NCBI GenBank assembly: GCA_900548695.1
Contig: URLC01000003.1
Coordinates: forward strand, 62,001 to 126,000
From: an uncultured Mycoplasmatota bacterium
GTDB taxonomy: Bacteria; Bacillota_I; Bacilli_A; RF39; UBA660
Length of the DNA: 64,000 nt
Reading direction: 5' to 3'
The first letter of the stretch is position 1. Each line of letters begins with the position of its first letter. A program made the translations under genes and the position numbers. This document shows, one piece after another, positions 51,016-59,188 of this stretch. The notes beneath the pieces are model-generated. The model ran no database searches. It had not been told where the DNA came from and worked only from the letters and a program-made list of their open reading frames with translations.

Positions 51016-52007
51016 TAGACCACCTCCAGACTTATTGCATTCGCAATTGAATAAATATTTTCTTTTTGATAAACCATAGTTGGAGAAAACAAAGCTCCAG
51101 TTGCTACTATTAAAACTTTTTTTAAATTTTTCTTTTTCATTTCATGATAAATATAACCAAAAGCTACTAAGGCACTACATACTGGACCACTTCCTCCAGC
51201 TAAACATTCTTCTTGTTTTTTTAAGTCATATAACATAACACCACAATCATTGTAATTTTTAGATAAATCTAGATTATATTCTTCTAGCATATAATCTTTT
51301 AAAATTTCTTTACCATATAACCCTAAATCTCCTGTAACAATTAAATCATAATACTCTGGTTTTCTTTTTAAATCACTTAAGTGCCTTTTGATGGTATCTA
51401 TCGCAGCGGGTGCCATCACTTTTCCCATATCATTAGGATCATTTTGACCAAAATCAATTATATCTCCAATCGTTGAACTTTCTACTTTTATATCTGTTTT
51501 TTTATGAGTAAGTAAAACTGATGCGCTCCCAGTTGCTGTAAAAGTGGCACTATTAGGTTTTGGAGCACCATATTCTGTTGGATTACGGAATTGTTTTTCA
51601 GCGGCCATGTTATGTGAAGAAATAGTTACTACAGCATTTTTCACTTTAGAAGAATCAATTAAAGTGCTACCTAAAATCATCCCTTCTACTGAAGTACTAC
51701 AAGCACCGTATAATCCTAAAAAGCTTTTAGCAAAGCCATATGCTCCATAAGTAGTTGCTGCTATTTGGTTAAGTAAATCTCCTCCTAAGATGACATCTAC
51801 TTCTTTTCTTTTTAAACCGGACTTTTTGTATAGTAATTTTAAACTTTCTTTTACTGATTTAATTTCAGCTTTTTCCCATGATGTTTCGTTAAAATATAAA
51901 TCATCAAACGTTTTATCATAGTATTTTTTTAATGGACCTTTTTTTTCATAAGGACCTGCTACCGTGGCGGTGTTTTCTATATATACATTATTATATTTAA
52001 ACGTCAT
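51015..52007 (-). CDS. spoVAD: Stage V sporulation protein AD (SpoVAD)
   Basis: 330-residue thiolase-fold protein that binds dipicolinic acid. Features include VILGGDLLNQIAATTYGAYG, FLGLYGACSTSVEGMILGST, ITSFGH-type context, NPTEYGAPKPNSATFTATGS and ETGDLGLYG-like VTGDLGLYGKEI. It lies between SpoVAC (4-base overlap) and SpoVAE, the order seen in Bacillus and Clostridium. A functional coat/core loading system is expected. Confidence 0.95.
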   Translation of the reverse strand: MTFKYNNVYIENTATVAGPYEKKGPLKKYYDKTFDDLYFNETSWEKAEIKSVKESLKLLYKKSGLKRKEVDVILGGDLLNQIAATTYGAYGFAKSFLGLYGACSTSVEGMILGSTLIDSSKVKNAVVTISSHNMAAEKQFRNPTEYGAPKPNSATFTATGSASVLLTHKKTDIKVESSTIGDIIDFGQNDPNDMGKVMAPAAIDTIKRHLSDLKRKPEYYDLIVTGDLGLYGKEILKDYMLEEYNLDLSKNYNDCGVMLYDLKKQEECLAGGSGPVCSALVAFGYIYHEMKKKNLKKVLIVATGALFSPTMVYQKENIYSIANAISLEVV

Positions 52008-52447
52008 ATTTTACCTCCTATGAAGAATCTAATCATTCCAAAAAACCAAGCAGCAATAATTCCATATAAAATGACAGAGCCTGCTAATTTAAAGATATTA
52101 GCTCCTAATCCATAAATAGGACCTTCTTTACGATAATCTAAAGCTGCGCTTGTCATAGAATGTGCAAAGCCAGTAATAGGTATTAGCAGTCCACATTTAA
52201 ATTTTGTTACTAATTTATCAAAAAAACCTAAAGCAGTCGAAAGAGATGCTACAAAAATTAGTATTACAATCATAATAGTTCCGGCACTACTTCTGGAAAT
52301 ATGGGTACTATAACATATTAATTCAATAATACCTTCGCCTATTATTCCGACAACACCACCAACAATAAAGGCAATAAGAGCATTTTTAATTCTATGATTA
52401 GGGGCTTGATGGTCTTTTGCAATTTGTTCATATTTTTCATTTTTCAT
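52004..52447 (-). CDS. spoVAC: Stage V sporulation protein AC (SpoVAC)
   Basis: 147-residue membrane protein with four to five helices; GIIGEGIIELICYSTHISRS, LGFFDKLVTKFKCGLLIPITGFAHSM (residue order matches SpoVAC) and GPIYGLGANIFKLAGSVILY. Shares the GLLIPITGFAHS-type motif with SpoVAE. Start at 52447 follows GGTGATAGTT; the longer frame begins at an unsupported GTG. First gene of spoVAC-AD-AE, with a candidate forespore promoter upstream. Confidence 0.92.
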   Translation of the reverse strand: MKNEKYEQIAKDHQAPNHRIKNALIAFIVGGVVGIIGEGIIELICYSTHISRSSAGTIMIVILIFVASLSTALGFFDKLVTKFKCGLLIPITGFAHSMTSAALDYRKEGPIYGLGANIFKLAGSVILYGIIAAWFFGMIRFFIGGKI

Positions 52448-52462
52448 AACTATCACCATTTA

Positions 52463-52492
52463 TAGTATTTACTAGTTTTTTTATTTCATACA
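52463..52492 (-). promoter_or_regulatory. Candidate forespore (sigma-F/G-like) promoter of spoVA
   Basis: TGTATG (52487-52492), 17-base spacer, AATACTA (52463-52469) on the minus strand resembles the sigma-G consensus (TGAATA, CATACTA). It lies between the sigF terminator and spoVAC. Confidence 0.5.
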
Positions 52493-52513
52493 AAAACGAC
52501 TCTATAGAGTCGT
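52492..52513 (-). terminator. Terminator at the end of the sigma factor gene
   Basis: ACGACTC-TATA-GAGTCGT followed by TTTTTG on the minus strand; the stop codon lies inside the hairpin. Confidence 0.8.
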
Positions 52514-53137
52514 CTTTAATTTTTCTAATATTTTTGTTTCTTTTCTTGATACTTGCACTTGACTCATTCCTAATGTCTGACTAGTTTCTCTTTGCGTCAT
52601 ATCGCGATAGTATCTGGCAATTATTAATTTCTGTTCTTCTTCAGATAAATTAGAAATAGCTGTTTTTAAATCAAGAATTGTTTCATCCATACCCATTTCT
52701 TTTGTACCAACATTATTGTAAAGTGTAGCATTTTCTTCATCATAAGCAAAATCTAGGCTTTCTAATTTAGCTGTTGCGATAGTTGCTTCTTCTATTTTTT
52801 CTTCTTCAACATCTAAAAATAAAGATAGTTCCAAAGTAGTTGGTTCTCTTTTTAATCTTTGACGCATTACGTCTTTCGCATTTTCTAAACTTTGTTTTAA
52901 TCTTAGTAAATCTTTACTTACTTTCATTGGATTACTAGTTGTAATATAGTTTTTTATCTCTCCTAAAATATAGTAATAGGCATACGTTGAAAACTTGGTA
53001 TTTTCTTCTTGTTTATAATTTTTTTTGGCTTTTATTAAACCTACCATTCCCACTTGATATAGATCTTCTTGATCAAAATTTTTATAAGGACTAATCATGC
53101 TATAAATTAAGTTCTCATATTCCAATATGTTGTCCAT
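52502..53137 (-). CDS. sigF: Sporulation sigma factor, SigF/SigG-like
   Basis: 211 residues with region 2 (EDLYQVGMVGLIKAKKNYKQ, KFSTYAYYYILGEIKNYI), region 3 and a region 4 helix-turn-helix (NLSEEEQKLIIARYYRDMTQ, RETSQTLGMSQVQVSRKETK). The IKNYITTSNPMKVSKDLL order fits the SigF/SigG group. It is cotranscribed with the STAS protein and followed by spoVA, as in the Bacillus spoIIA-spoVA neighbourhood. In Bacillus it is held inactive by SpoIIAB, which has no gene in this operon. SigF versus SigG cannot be settled by eye, but the neighbour favours SigF. Confidence 0.8.
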   Translation of the reverse strand: MDNILEYENLIYSMISPYKNFDQEDLYQVGMVGLIKAKKNYKQEENTKFSTYAYYYILGEIKNYITTSNPMKVSKDLLRLKQSLENAKDVMRQRLKREPTTLELSLFLDVEEEKIEEATIATAKLESLDFAYDEENATLYNNVGTKEMGMDETILDLKTAISNLSEEEQKLIIARYYRDMTQRETSQTLGMSQVQVSRKETKILEKLKTTL

Positions 53138-53147
53138 AATCGCTCCT

Positions 53148-53486
53148 TTACATACTAATATATTGAAATACTTCTTTTTCTTCTGTTATATAAAATAATT
53201 CACTGGCTCTTTTTCCTATTTTCTTTTGTAAATTTTTTGATACTCCACATAATGCAACAGATCCACAACTTAAAAATATTTCTGTTAATTTATTTTGTAA
53301 AATTGAAATTAAATAATGATCTAGTATGTTTATATTTTCTAAATTTAAAACATAAGCTATGACTCCTTGATCATATAGTAGGTAGTTTATGGTTTCTGTT
53401 AACTTATAGAAATTATTTTTGTTTAAGTCTCCCTCCAATCTAATAAATATAATTCCTTTATTAATTTCTTTTGCTACATGTAACAT
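53148..53486 (-). CDS. spoIIAA: SpoIIAA-like STAS protein without the phosphorylatable serine
   Basis: 112-residue STAS domain: IIFIRLEGDLNKNNFYKLTE, AYVLNLENINILDHYLISIL, FLSCGSVALCGVSKNLQKKI. In SpoIIAA the motif after the central Asp is DSSG; here it reads DHYL (Asp56, His57, Tyr58), so the serine phosphorylated by SpoIIAB is gone. Its position directly in front of the sigma factor supports the SpoIIAA assignment. Without Ser and without SpoIIAB, the normal partner switch cannot work in the standard way. Confidence 0.7.
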   Translation of the reverse strand: MLHVAKEINKGIIFIRLEGDLNKNNFYKLTETINYLLYDQGVIAYVLNLENINILDHYLISILQNKLTEIFLSCGSVALCGVSKNLQKKIGKRASELFYITEEKEVFQYISM

Positions 53487-53538
53487 AAACTCACCTCATG
53501 TTAAAAATATACCTTATTTTCTACTTGGTTTCTACCTT

Positions 53539-53582
53539 TTCGACAATCTATGATATTTTTTTCGGTCGACAATTTTCGACAA
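53539..53582 (-). promoter_or_regulatory. Three Spo0A-box-like sites upstream of spoIIAA-sigF
   Basis: On the minus strand, TTGTCGAA occurs at 53575-53582 and 53539-53546, and TTGTCGAC at 53565-53572. Two are 10 bases apart, one helical turn. TTGTCGAA is the Spo0A binding consensus. The sites sit 50-100 bases before the STAS gene. Confidence 0.7.
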
Positions 53583-53604
53583 AAAAAATAACCTTTCGGT
53601 TATT
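53581..53604 (-). terminator. Terminator of the 53600 gene
   Basis: AATAACC-GAAA-GGTTATT followed by TTTTTTTT on the minus strand, overlapping the stop at 53600. Confidence 0.9.
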
Positions 53605-54409
53605 CTTCTTTGAATTTTTTCATTACGGGTAAAAATCTTTCAATAAACTGGTATTCATCACGATCTTTAATATATAAAAATCCTAATACGGAGAATACTA
53701 AGGCTCCAATAAAGTTAACAATTAAATCTTTCATAGTATCAATAATACCAATGTCTAGATAACCACCTTCGATAGTAGTTATTTCTTTGTTGTTGTTACT
53801 ATAGATTTCTGTTTTATTTATATCCTTGATTTTTACTGGATCATTTTTTCCTTCTTTATTTAATTTAACAGATGAGATGTCTTGAACTATACGATCTTTT
53901 TGCATGTCTAGTCTAGCATATTGATCCATAGCAAATTCTCCAAACTCCCACAAAACTCCAATTGTCATAGAAAAACAAAACGCAACTAATGCTACAAATA
54001 TTGGAGTCATTTTAATATGAAATCTTTCTGTACGATTTAAAATATCAATTAGAGAAAATCCTACAGCTGCTGCTAAAAATCCATTTAATGTATGTAATAT
54101 TGTATCCCAGTGTTTGAAAATTCCATAAAAATTTTGAATTTCTCCTAATATTTCGGCACCAAAGATAAATAGATAGACAATTATTTCTAGTGTTGTTGGT
54201 AGTTTTACGTTAAAGTTTTTAGATACTATGGTTGGAACCGTAAATAAAGCTAAAGTTAAAAAACATAAAGCGACACTATGCCAGTTACCTTTTAGAGCTT
54301 GTTCTACCATACAAAGAATGACTAAGAAACGTAATACTAAATAGACAGTAATATTAATAGTTCTTTCTTTTTTATTTAGATCTTTTTTATTATTTTTTCT
54401 TTTTTTCAT
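53600..54409 (-). CDS. Integral membrane protein, DUF2238/YjdF-like
   Basis: 269 residues with about seven hydrophobic segments after a basic N-terminus. Conserved blocks HWDTILHTLNGFLAAAVGF, TIGVLWEFGEFAMD and DTMKDLIVNFIGALVFSVLG match the DUF2238/YjdF-type membrane family, where Glu and Asp sit in helices. Function unknown. It overlaps the diacylglycerol-kinase-type gene by four bases, so they form an operon, perhaps in lipid recycling. Confidence 0.7.
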   Translation of the reverse strand: MKKRKNNKKDLNKKERTINITVYLVLRFLVILCMVEQALKGNWHSVALCFLTLALFTVPTIVSKNFNVKLPTTLEIIVYLFIFGAEILGEIQNFYGIFKHWDTILHTLNGFLAAAVGFSLIDILNRTERFHIKMTPIFVALVAFCFSMTIGVLWEFGEFAMDQYARLDMQKDRIVQDISSVKLNKEGKNDPVKIKDINKTEIYSNNNKEITTIEGGYLDIGIIDTMKDLIVNFIGALVFSVLGFLYIKDRDEYQFIERFLPVMKKFKEE

Positions 54410-55338
54410 ATTTTCTCCTTATTATTAAATAACTTATTGGCATTAGTTTTTGGTATTAACATTTTTACTTTTTGATTAACAGAGAAATGGAAAGTGTTAT
54501 TTGGAGACTGGTATTCTTCTCCATCTATGCACCATGATGTTTTTGGTCTATCTAGAAATTCTATTTCAAAATCGTTAGTTTGATAATAAGTAATTCCTGG
54601 AACATCTTTCACATCTTTCATCGTTACTTGAACTAACATTCTTAAGATATCTGGCTTAGTTTTAGGATTAGCTAAAGCAACTTCAAACATATTATCGTCC
54701 ATTTTGACATCGTAATAAATGTCATCTACGCCTGCCACACGAGAAGAGTTTGTAATAAAGAAAAAAGAATATTCTCCTTTGTGTTCTTTACCATCTACTT
54801 TATATTTTACTTGGTAACGATGAATCTTATTACGTAATTGTCGTAAGCCATAAAGTACATAAGCTGTTTTTCCATATTTTTTCTTTAAATCCCGTGGTGT
54901 GTTATATGCCATATCAATGTAGTCTCCTAAACAAGCTACATAGACAAATGGTGTATTATCTACATAGCAAACATCTACTTTTTTTCTAACGCCATTTAAT
55001 AACAACTCTAGATTTTTCTGATAATTTTTAGTGTATCCATACATATTAGCAACATCGTTTGTAGTTCCCATTGGCAAATTGGCTAAGGTTAACTTTTTGG
55101 CTCTGTTTAAATCTCCTGTTACAACTTCATTTAGTGTTCCATCTCCACCAGCACTAATGACTAAATCAGTATTATCATCTAGCTCCTCAACAATTCTAGT
55201 TGCATCTTTAGGTCCTTTTGTATATCTAATTTCAACATCATAGCCATGTTTTCTTAAAATGTCGTAAAATTCTTTTTTACTATTAAGACTTTTTACTTTT
55301 CCACTTTCCGGATTCATAATAATGACACACTTTTTCAT
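54406..55338 (-). CDS. Diacylglycerol kinase-catalytic-domain lipid kinase (DgkB/YegS type)
   Basis: 310 residues. Starts KKCVIIMNPESGKVKSLNSK, with the ATP-binding TDLVISAGGDGTLNEVVTGD and LANLPMGTTNDVANMYG, all hallmarks of the DgkB/YegS family; SWCIDGEEYQSPNNTFHFSV matches the C-terminal lipid-binding domain. Phosphorylates diacylglycerol or a related lipid at the membrane, recycling it to phosphatidic acid. The start at 55338 (third Met codon position) has GGAG at 8-base spacing; the first ATG would have only two. Confidence 0.9.
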   Translation of the reverse strand: MKKCVIIMNPESGKVKSLNSKKEFYDILRKHGYDVEIRYTKGPKDATRIVEELDDNTDLVISAGGDGTLNEVVTGDLNRAKKLTLANLPMGTTNDVANMYGYTKNYQKNLELLLNGVRKKVDVCYVDNTPFVYVACLGDYIDMAYNTPRDLKKKYGKTAYVLYGLRQLRNKIHRYQVKYKVDGKEHKGEYSFFFITNSSRVAGVDDIYYDVKMDDNMFEVALANPKTKPDILRMLVQVTMKDVKDVPGITYYQTNDFEIEFLDRPKTSWCIDGEEYQSPNNTFHFSVNQKVKMLIPKTNANKLFNNKEKI

Positions 55339-55474
55339 TGACATCGCTCCTTGATAGCCTTATTATAGCATACTCTTTGTTTAGTATATTCTTTTTTTCT
55401 AAAAAAACTTAATGTTTTAGAACTTGGATAATTTTTATTTTGATAAATTACCATCTTAGAATATCATATTTTTA

Positions 55475-56203
55475 TTATTCTATAAAGTTATCATTCCCTA
55501 TAATATATGGTAGTAGTACTTGACTAATTTTAGCATACCCTAAACTACTTGGATGTAATCCATCATATGTATATTGCTTATCAAAATTACCATCACTATC
55601 TAGTAGTTTATTATACATATCAATATAGATTACATTTAACTCTTTACATAGATTTTTTAATTTTTTATTTGCTTCTGTTATAGTTTTATTATCTCTATCA
55701 CCAACCATATCTTCGTCCATATTCCTATTTACTGGATAGATAGATTCAACGTATATTTTAGCTTTCTTTCTATTTTGTCTTATATTATTGACTATTTTTT
55801 CTATATTTGATACTAGTTTTTCTGTTGTTTTATTATTACTACCGTTTAAATAATCATTTGTGCCAATTAATAAAAATATTTTAGTTGGATTATATTGATA
55901 AACCATGCTATCCATTCTTTTTAAAATATCGGTTGTCTTATAACCAGATACTCCACTTTTTACAATTGGGAGAGTACCGTATATCTCTTTAATTGGATAG
56001 ATTTCAGTAATTGAATCACCTAAAAACAAAATATTTTCTTGCTTTTTGAAGTTATCTAAATTATTATTTCCTTTTTTGATTGATTGATATGCTTGGGGAT
56101 TATTTTTATTATCATTTGCGATTTTTTTTCCAACAAAAATACCCAATAAAAATATCAGTACTAATATTAATACTGCTATTGTTTTTATTATTACTTTTTT
56201 CAT
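55475..56203 (-). CDS. Membrane-anchored SGNH hydrolase
   Basis: 242 residues. A helix after MKKVIIKTIAV anchors it; the domain then has LFLGDSITEIYPIKE (block I Ser), LLIGTNDYLNG (block III) and YTYDGLHPSSLGYAK (block V Asp/His). The catalytic domain faces outside. Extracellular SGNH enzymes often deacetylate surface glycans, matching the O-acyltransferase gene that precedes it. Start at 56203 follows GGAGTTGGTG; longer frame rejected. Confidence 0.8.
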   Translation of the reverse strand: MKKVIIKTIAVLILVLIFLLGIFVGKKIANDNKNNPQAYQSIKKGNNNLDNFKKQENILFLGDSITEIYPIKEIYGTLPIVKSGVSGYKTTDILKRMDSMVYQYNPTKIFLLIGTNDYLNGSNNKTTEKLVSNIEKIVNNIRQNRKKAKIYVESIYPVNRNMDEDMVGDRDNKTITEANKKLKNLCKELNVIYIDMYNKLLDSDGNFDKQYTYDGLHPSSLGYAKISQVLLPYIIGNDNFIE

Positions 56204-56283
56204 TATTACACCAACTCCGCTTCTATCTTCTTGATACATTGATTATTATATCATACTCTCTATTTAGTTCATTAATTTTCAAT

Positions 56284-56310
56284 AAAAAATTCAATGACTT
56301 GTCATTGAAT
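56284..56310 (-). terminator. Terminator of the acyltransferase gene
   Basis: ATTCAATGAC-TT-GTCATTGAAT with a T-run on the minus strand, after the stop at 56355. Confidence 0.85.
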
Positions 56311-56354
56311 CCTTCTTATAAAGCTGTAATTCATTAGTTAGATACCTTTCAATA

Positions 56355-57488
56355 TTACCAGTTTATGTTTATTCCTAATTCTTTTATATAATTCCTATAC
56401 CAGACTCTATTTTTTTCAGCTATTTTACAATTGTATATTAATTTAAATATCCATTGTCTTAGCATTTCTATAATTGTACATATTGCAAATATTATTAATG
56501 TTATAATAAGCAATTTTAATACAATACTTAAGCTAATTACAGTTACTTGTGTAATTCCCAATTTATCATATAATATCTCTCTTATATATACATTTTCACT
56601 TATTAAATAAACCGCCAAACTGCAACCTGCTACTTTATTTATAAATTTATTTTTAAAATCAAGAGTATTAAAGAATAAGGCATAGGCAATAGATTGTAAT
56701 ATGACTATGGGACTGGCGTAACTTATATGGGCAAACCCTAATATAGAACCTATTTCTCCAGCAATATTACCTAATGGAACTAAGTGATTATATCCAAGCC
56801 AACAGAAAGTAGAAAAAGTTGCACAAAACATAAAAATCAAAAAATATATTAAACGTTTGGCTTTTTTGGTAAATGGTTGCATAAAATAAGAAAAATCAAT
56901 TGGATACTTTCTAATGTATGCTCCTATAAAATATAATAAAATAAAGGTTTGTAGTGTTCTGCCTGTTTGAGTATTAATAAATATATCCATACTGAAGGTG
57001 GAGCTTATACTGATTATTATAAATAATATGATAATGATTTTAGTTAAATCTTTTTTATTTGAATTATGAATCACTTTGTTTAAAATCGGACTAATTAAGT
57101 ATAAAATCAAATAGCTTCCCATAAACCAATATATGCCATAATCGATAGGAAAATATGTATGTATTCTAGTAATTAAATCTGGTGTTGCAATCAATCCTAA
57201 CCATATTAATACTAGCATAATTACTACTTTGTAAAACCAAACCATATTATTTAGTTTTAAAAACTTACCCATTTTAAAATTACTTTCACTTTGAAAATAT
57301 CCTGATACTAAAATAAAGGAATTTACATGAACTAATAATATAGATTCTATAAATATTAGCAATACTTCAATGGAACCATCTGCATGTTCTAATATTTTTC
57401 CATGAACTAAGATATGATATAAGACAATAAATAGCATCGATATTATTCTCATTAATTCAAAATTAGATTTTCTATCTTTTGTTTTCAT
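56355..57488 (-). CDS. Acyltransferase family 3 membrane protein (surface glycan O-acyltransferase type)
   Basis: 377 residues with about ten membrane helices. The N-terminal NFELMRIISMLFIVLYHILV carries the acyltransferase-3 motif with His in helix 1 (YH). Members move an acyl, usually acetyl, group onto extracellular sugars or peptidoglycan. A TTGCAA/TATAAT promoter and GGTGAA site precede it. Probably acts on the polysaccharide made by the cluster to its right. Confidence 0.85.
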   Translation of the reverse strand: MKTKDRKSNFELMRIISMLFIVLYHILVHGKILEHADGSIEVLLIFIESILLVHVNSFILVSGYFQSESNFKMGKFLKLNNMVWFYKVVIMLVLIWLGLIATPDLITRIHTYFPIDYGIYWFMGSYLILYLISPILNKVIHNSNKKDLTKIIIILFIIISISSTFSMDIFINTQTGRTLQTFILLYFIGAYIRKYPIDFSYFMQPFTKKAKRLIYFLIFMFCATFSTFCWLGYNHLVPLGNIAGEIGSILGFAHISYASPIVILQSIAYALFFNTLDFKNKFINKVAGCSLAVYLISENVYIREILYDKLGITQVTVISLSIVLKLLIITLIIFAICTIIEMLRQWIFKLIYNCKIAEKNRVWYRNYIKELGININW

Positions 57489-57513
57489 ACATATTCACCT
57501 TACCCTTAATAAC

Positions 57514-57542
57514 ATTATAATAAAATTGCAATATTTTTGCAA
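57514..57542 (-). promoter_or_regulatory. Promoter of the acyltransferase gene
   Basis: TTGCAA (57537-57542), 17-base spacer, TATAAT (57514-57519). Confidence 0.65.
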
Positions 57543-57604
57543 TTAAATTGATCTTTTATATATCTTTTTAAAATTTTTTTCTTTTCAACTATTTTTTCTA
57601 AAGT

Positions 57605-57640
57605 AAAAACTCTAACTAAGAATTCACTTAATTAGAGTTT
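57605..57640 (-). terminator. Terminator of the GtrII-like gene and glycan operon
   Basis: AAACTCTAA / TTAGAGTTT arms with a T-rich tail, after the stop at 57659. Ends the 64000-57659 operon. Confidence 0.75.
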
Positions 57641-57658
57641 AAATAAAATCACTAATAT

Positions 57659-59188
57659 TTATATTTCTTTTGATAATCTTACAATAATGTTGTCATCATT
57701 CACTTTAACAATTGAATTTTCATTTGGAAATGATTTTAAATTGTTTTTTTTGACATATTTTTTGGCTTCTTCAAATTCTTTTTCACTTGGTTCTTTATAA
57801 TTATATCCTAATGTTTTCATAAAGGCATTGGCTCTTTGACTCGGTCCATAAATGTATTGATAGTCAAATTCAAAGAATGAATGACCTATAACTTCGCCTT
57901 TTTCATAAAAATTAATTGCATTGCATGGTTTATTTCCTAGAATGATTAGCGTATATTTTTTATCATCTTCATACCACTCTTTTTCTTCTATTTGAGTCTG
58001 AATTTTATTAGCTAATACTGTATCAGATTGAAATCTTACATTATCAGAATAGAATAGTTTTGCGGTTATTATAGATTGTTTATATGCAATACCAAATGAT
58101 AATAATATTATTAAGTAACCTAATACTTTTCTATTGGTTTTATTTACTAACATAATACAGAATACTAATATTATAAATCCTATTACAAATGAATAATTAA
58201 ACTGTGTTCTTTTTAACTGATCTACTCCCGTAATTATCATAATGTAGAATGGTGCTAATAAAAGACCAATAGAGCTTAATATGATACCAAAATTTATGTT
58301 TTTTTTAACTATTAAGTAAATATTTATACCAATCATCATGATTATAGCTATTAAATAACTTACATTATAAAAAATCGTATTACATTTTAAAACATCTACA
58401 ATAACATAGTATATATATCTAAAGCAGTTCATTCCATCTGTTGACCAACCAGATTGAAGATAAGAATTTTCCCCACCTATCATCTTGGAAATTATCATAT
58501 ATAAAGTACATATTATGATGAATTCTACGATTCTTTTTCCCAAAAATTTCCAACAACTACTTTTTTTATTTATACACTCTAAGAAGTAAGTACAGGCAAT
58601 TATCAATATAAATAATGGTACTATAGATTGATAAATTCCAAATGCAAAAGTTGTAATTAAAATAGAACTAATATTTAATAAATTCCTTTTCCATCCCTCT
58701 TCTTTATCACCATAATATAGCATGATAGCGGATATAGCAGAAAGAAGAATTCCTAATGAAACACCTACATTTTGATTAATAAAATTATATTGTTCGGCAA
58801 ATATAGGATTAGTAATAAAAATAATAGGAAAAATAAATTGTACTTTTAAGTAATTTTTTTCCCATTTTTTAGGTATATATAAGTAGAATAAATACATAAA
58901 TAAAACACTATATATACTAATAAAAAATAATGTTAAAAAATTAGATTGAAAGATTAATAATGGACCTACTGATAATAATTTATTTATAGCTACTAGGCCC
59001 CATCTATTTAAATTAATCCACCAATCAAAATCTTTGATCCAATGATTTATATAAAACTCTGTATCTATAGAAAAACTATTACTAATTAGTCTTTCTCCAA
59101 AGGCAAATAATAAGAAAAAAATTATGATTGCTATGGGTATTTTAGATTTTTTTATATAGTCTTTGAAATTTAATTTATTGTCTTTCAT
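57659..59188 (-). CDS. GtrII-like glucosyltransferase-domain membrane protein
   Basis: 509 residues with about eleven helices. The early DTEFYINHWIKDFDWWINLN and RWGLVAINKLLS match the GtrII (glucosyl transferase) membrane family with acidic residues in the first outer loop. The C-terminal 120 residues are a soluble outer domain. It probably adds a sugar to a lipid-carried surface glycan from a polyprenyl-linked donor. Starts with an ATGA overlap with the upstream PRPP synthetase gene. Confidence 0.75.
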   Translation of the reverse strand: MKDNKLNFKDYIKKSKIPIAIIIFFLLFAFGERLISNSFSIDTEFYINHWIKDFDWWINLNRWGLVAINKLLSVGPLLIFQSNFLTLFFISIYSVLFMYLFYLYIPKKWEKNYLKVQFIFPIIFITNPIFAEQYNFINQNVGVSLGILLSAISAIMLYYGDKEEGWKRNLLNISSILITTFAFGIYQSIVPLFILIIACTYFLECINKKSSCWKFLGKRIVEFIIICTLYMIISKMIGGENSYLQSGWSTDGMNCFRYIYYVIVDVLKCNTIFYNVSYLIAIIMMIGINIYLIVKKNINFGIILSSIGLLLAPFYIMIITGVDQLKRTQFNYSFVIGFIILVFCIMLVNKTNRKVLGYLIILLSFGIAYKQSIITAKLFYSDNVRFQSDTVLANKIQTQIEEKEWYEDDKKYTLIILGNKPCNAINFYEKGEVIGHSFFEFDYQYIYGPSQRANAFMKTLGYNYKEPSEKEFEEAKKYVKKNNLKSFPNENSIVKVNDDNIIVRLSKEI

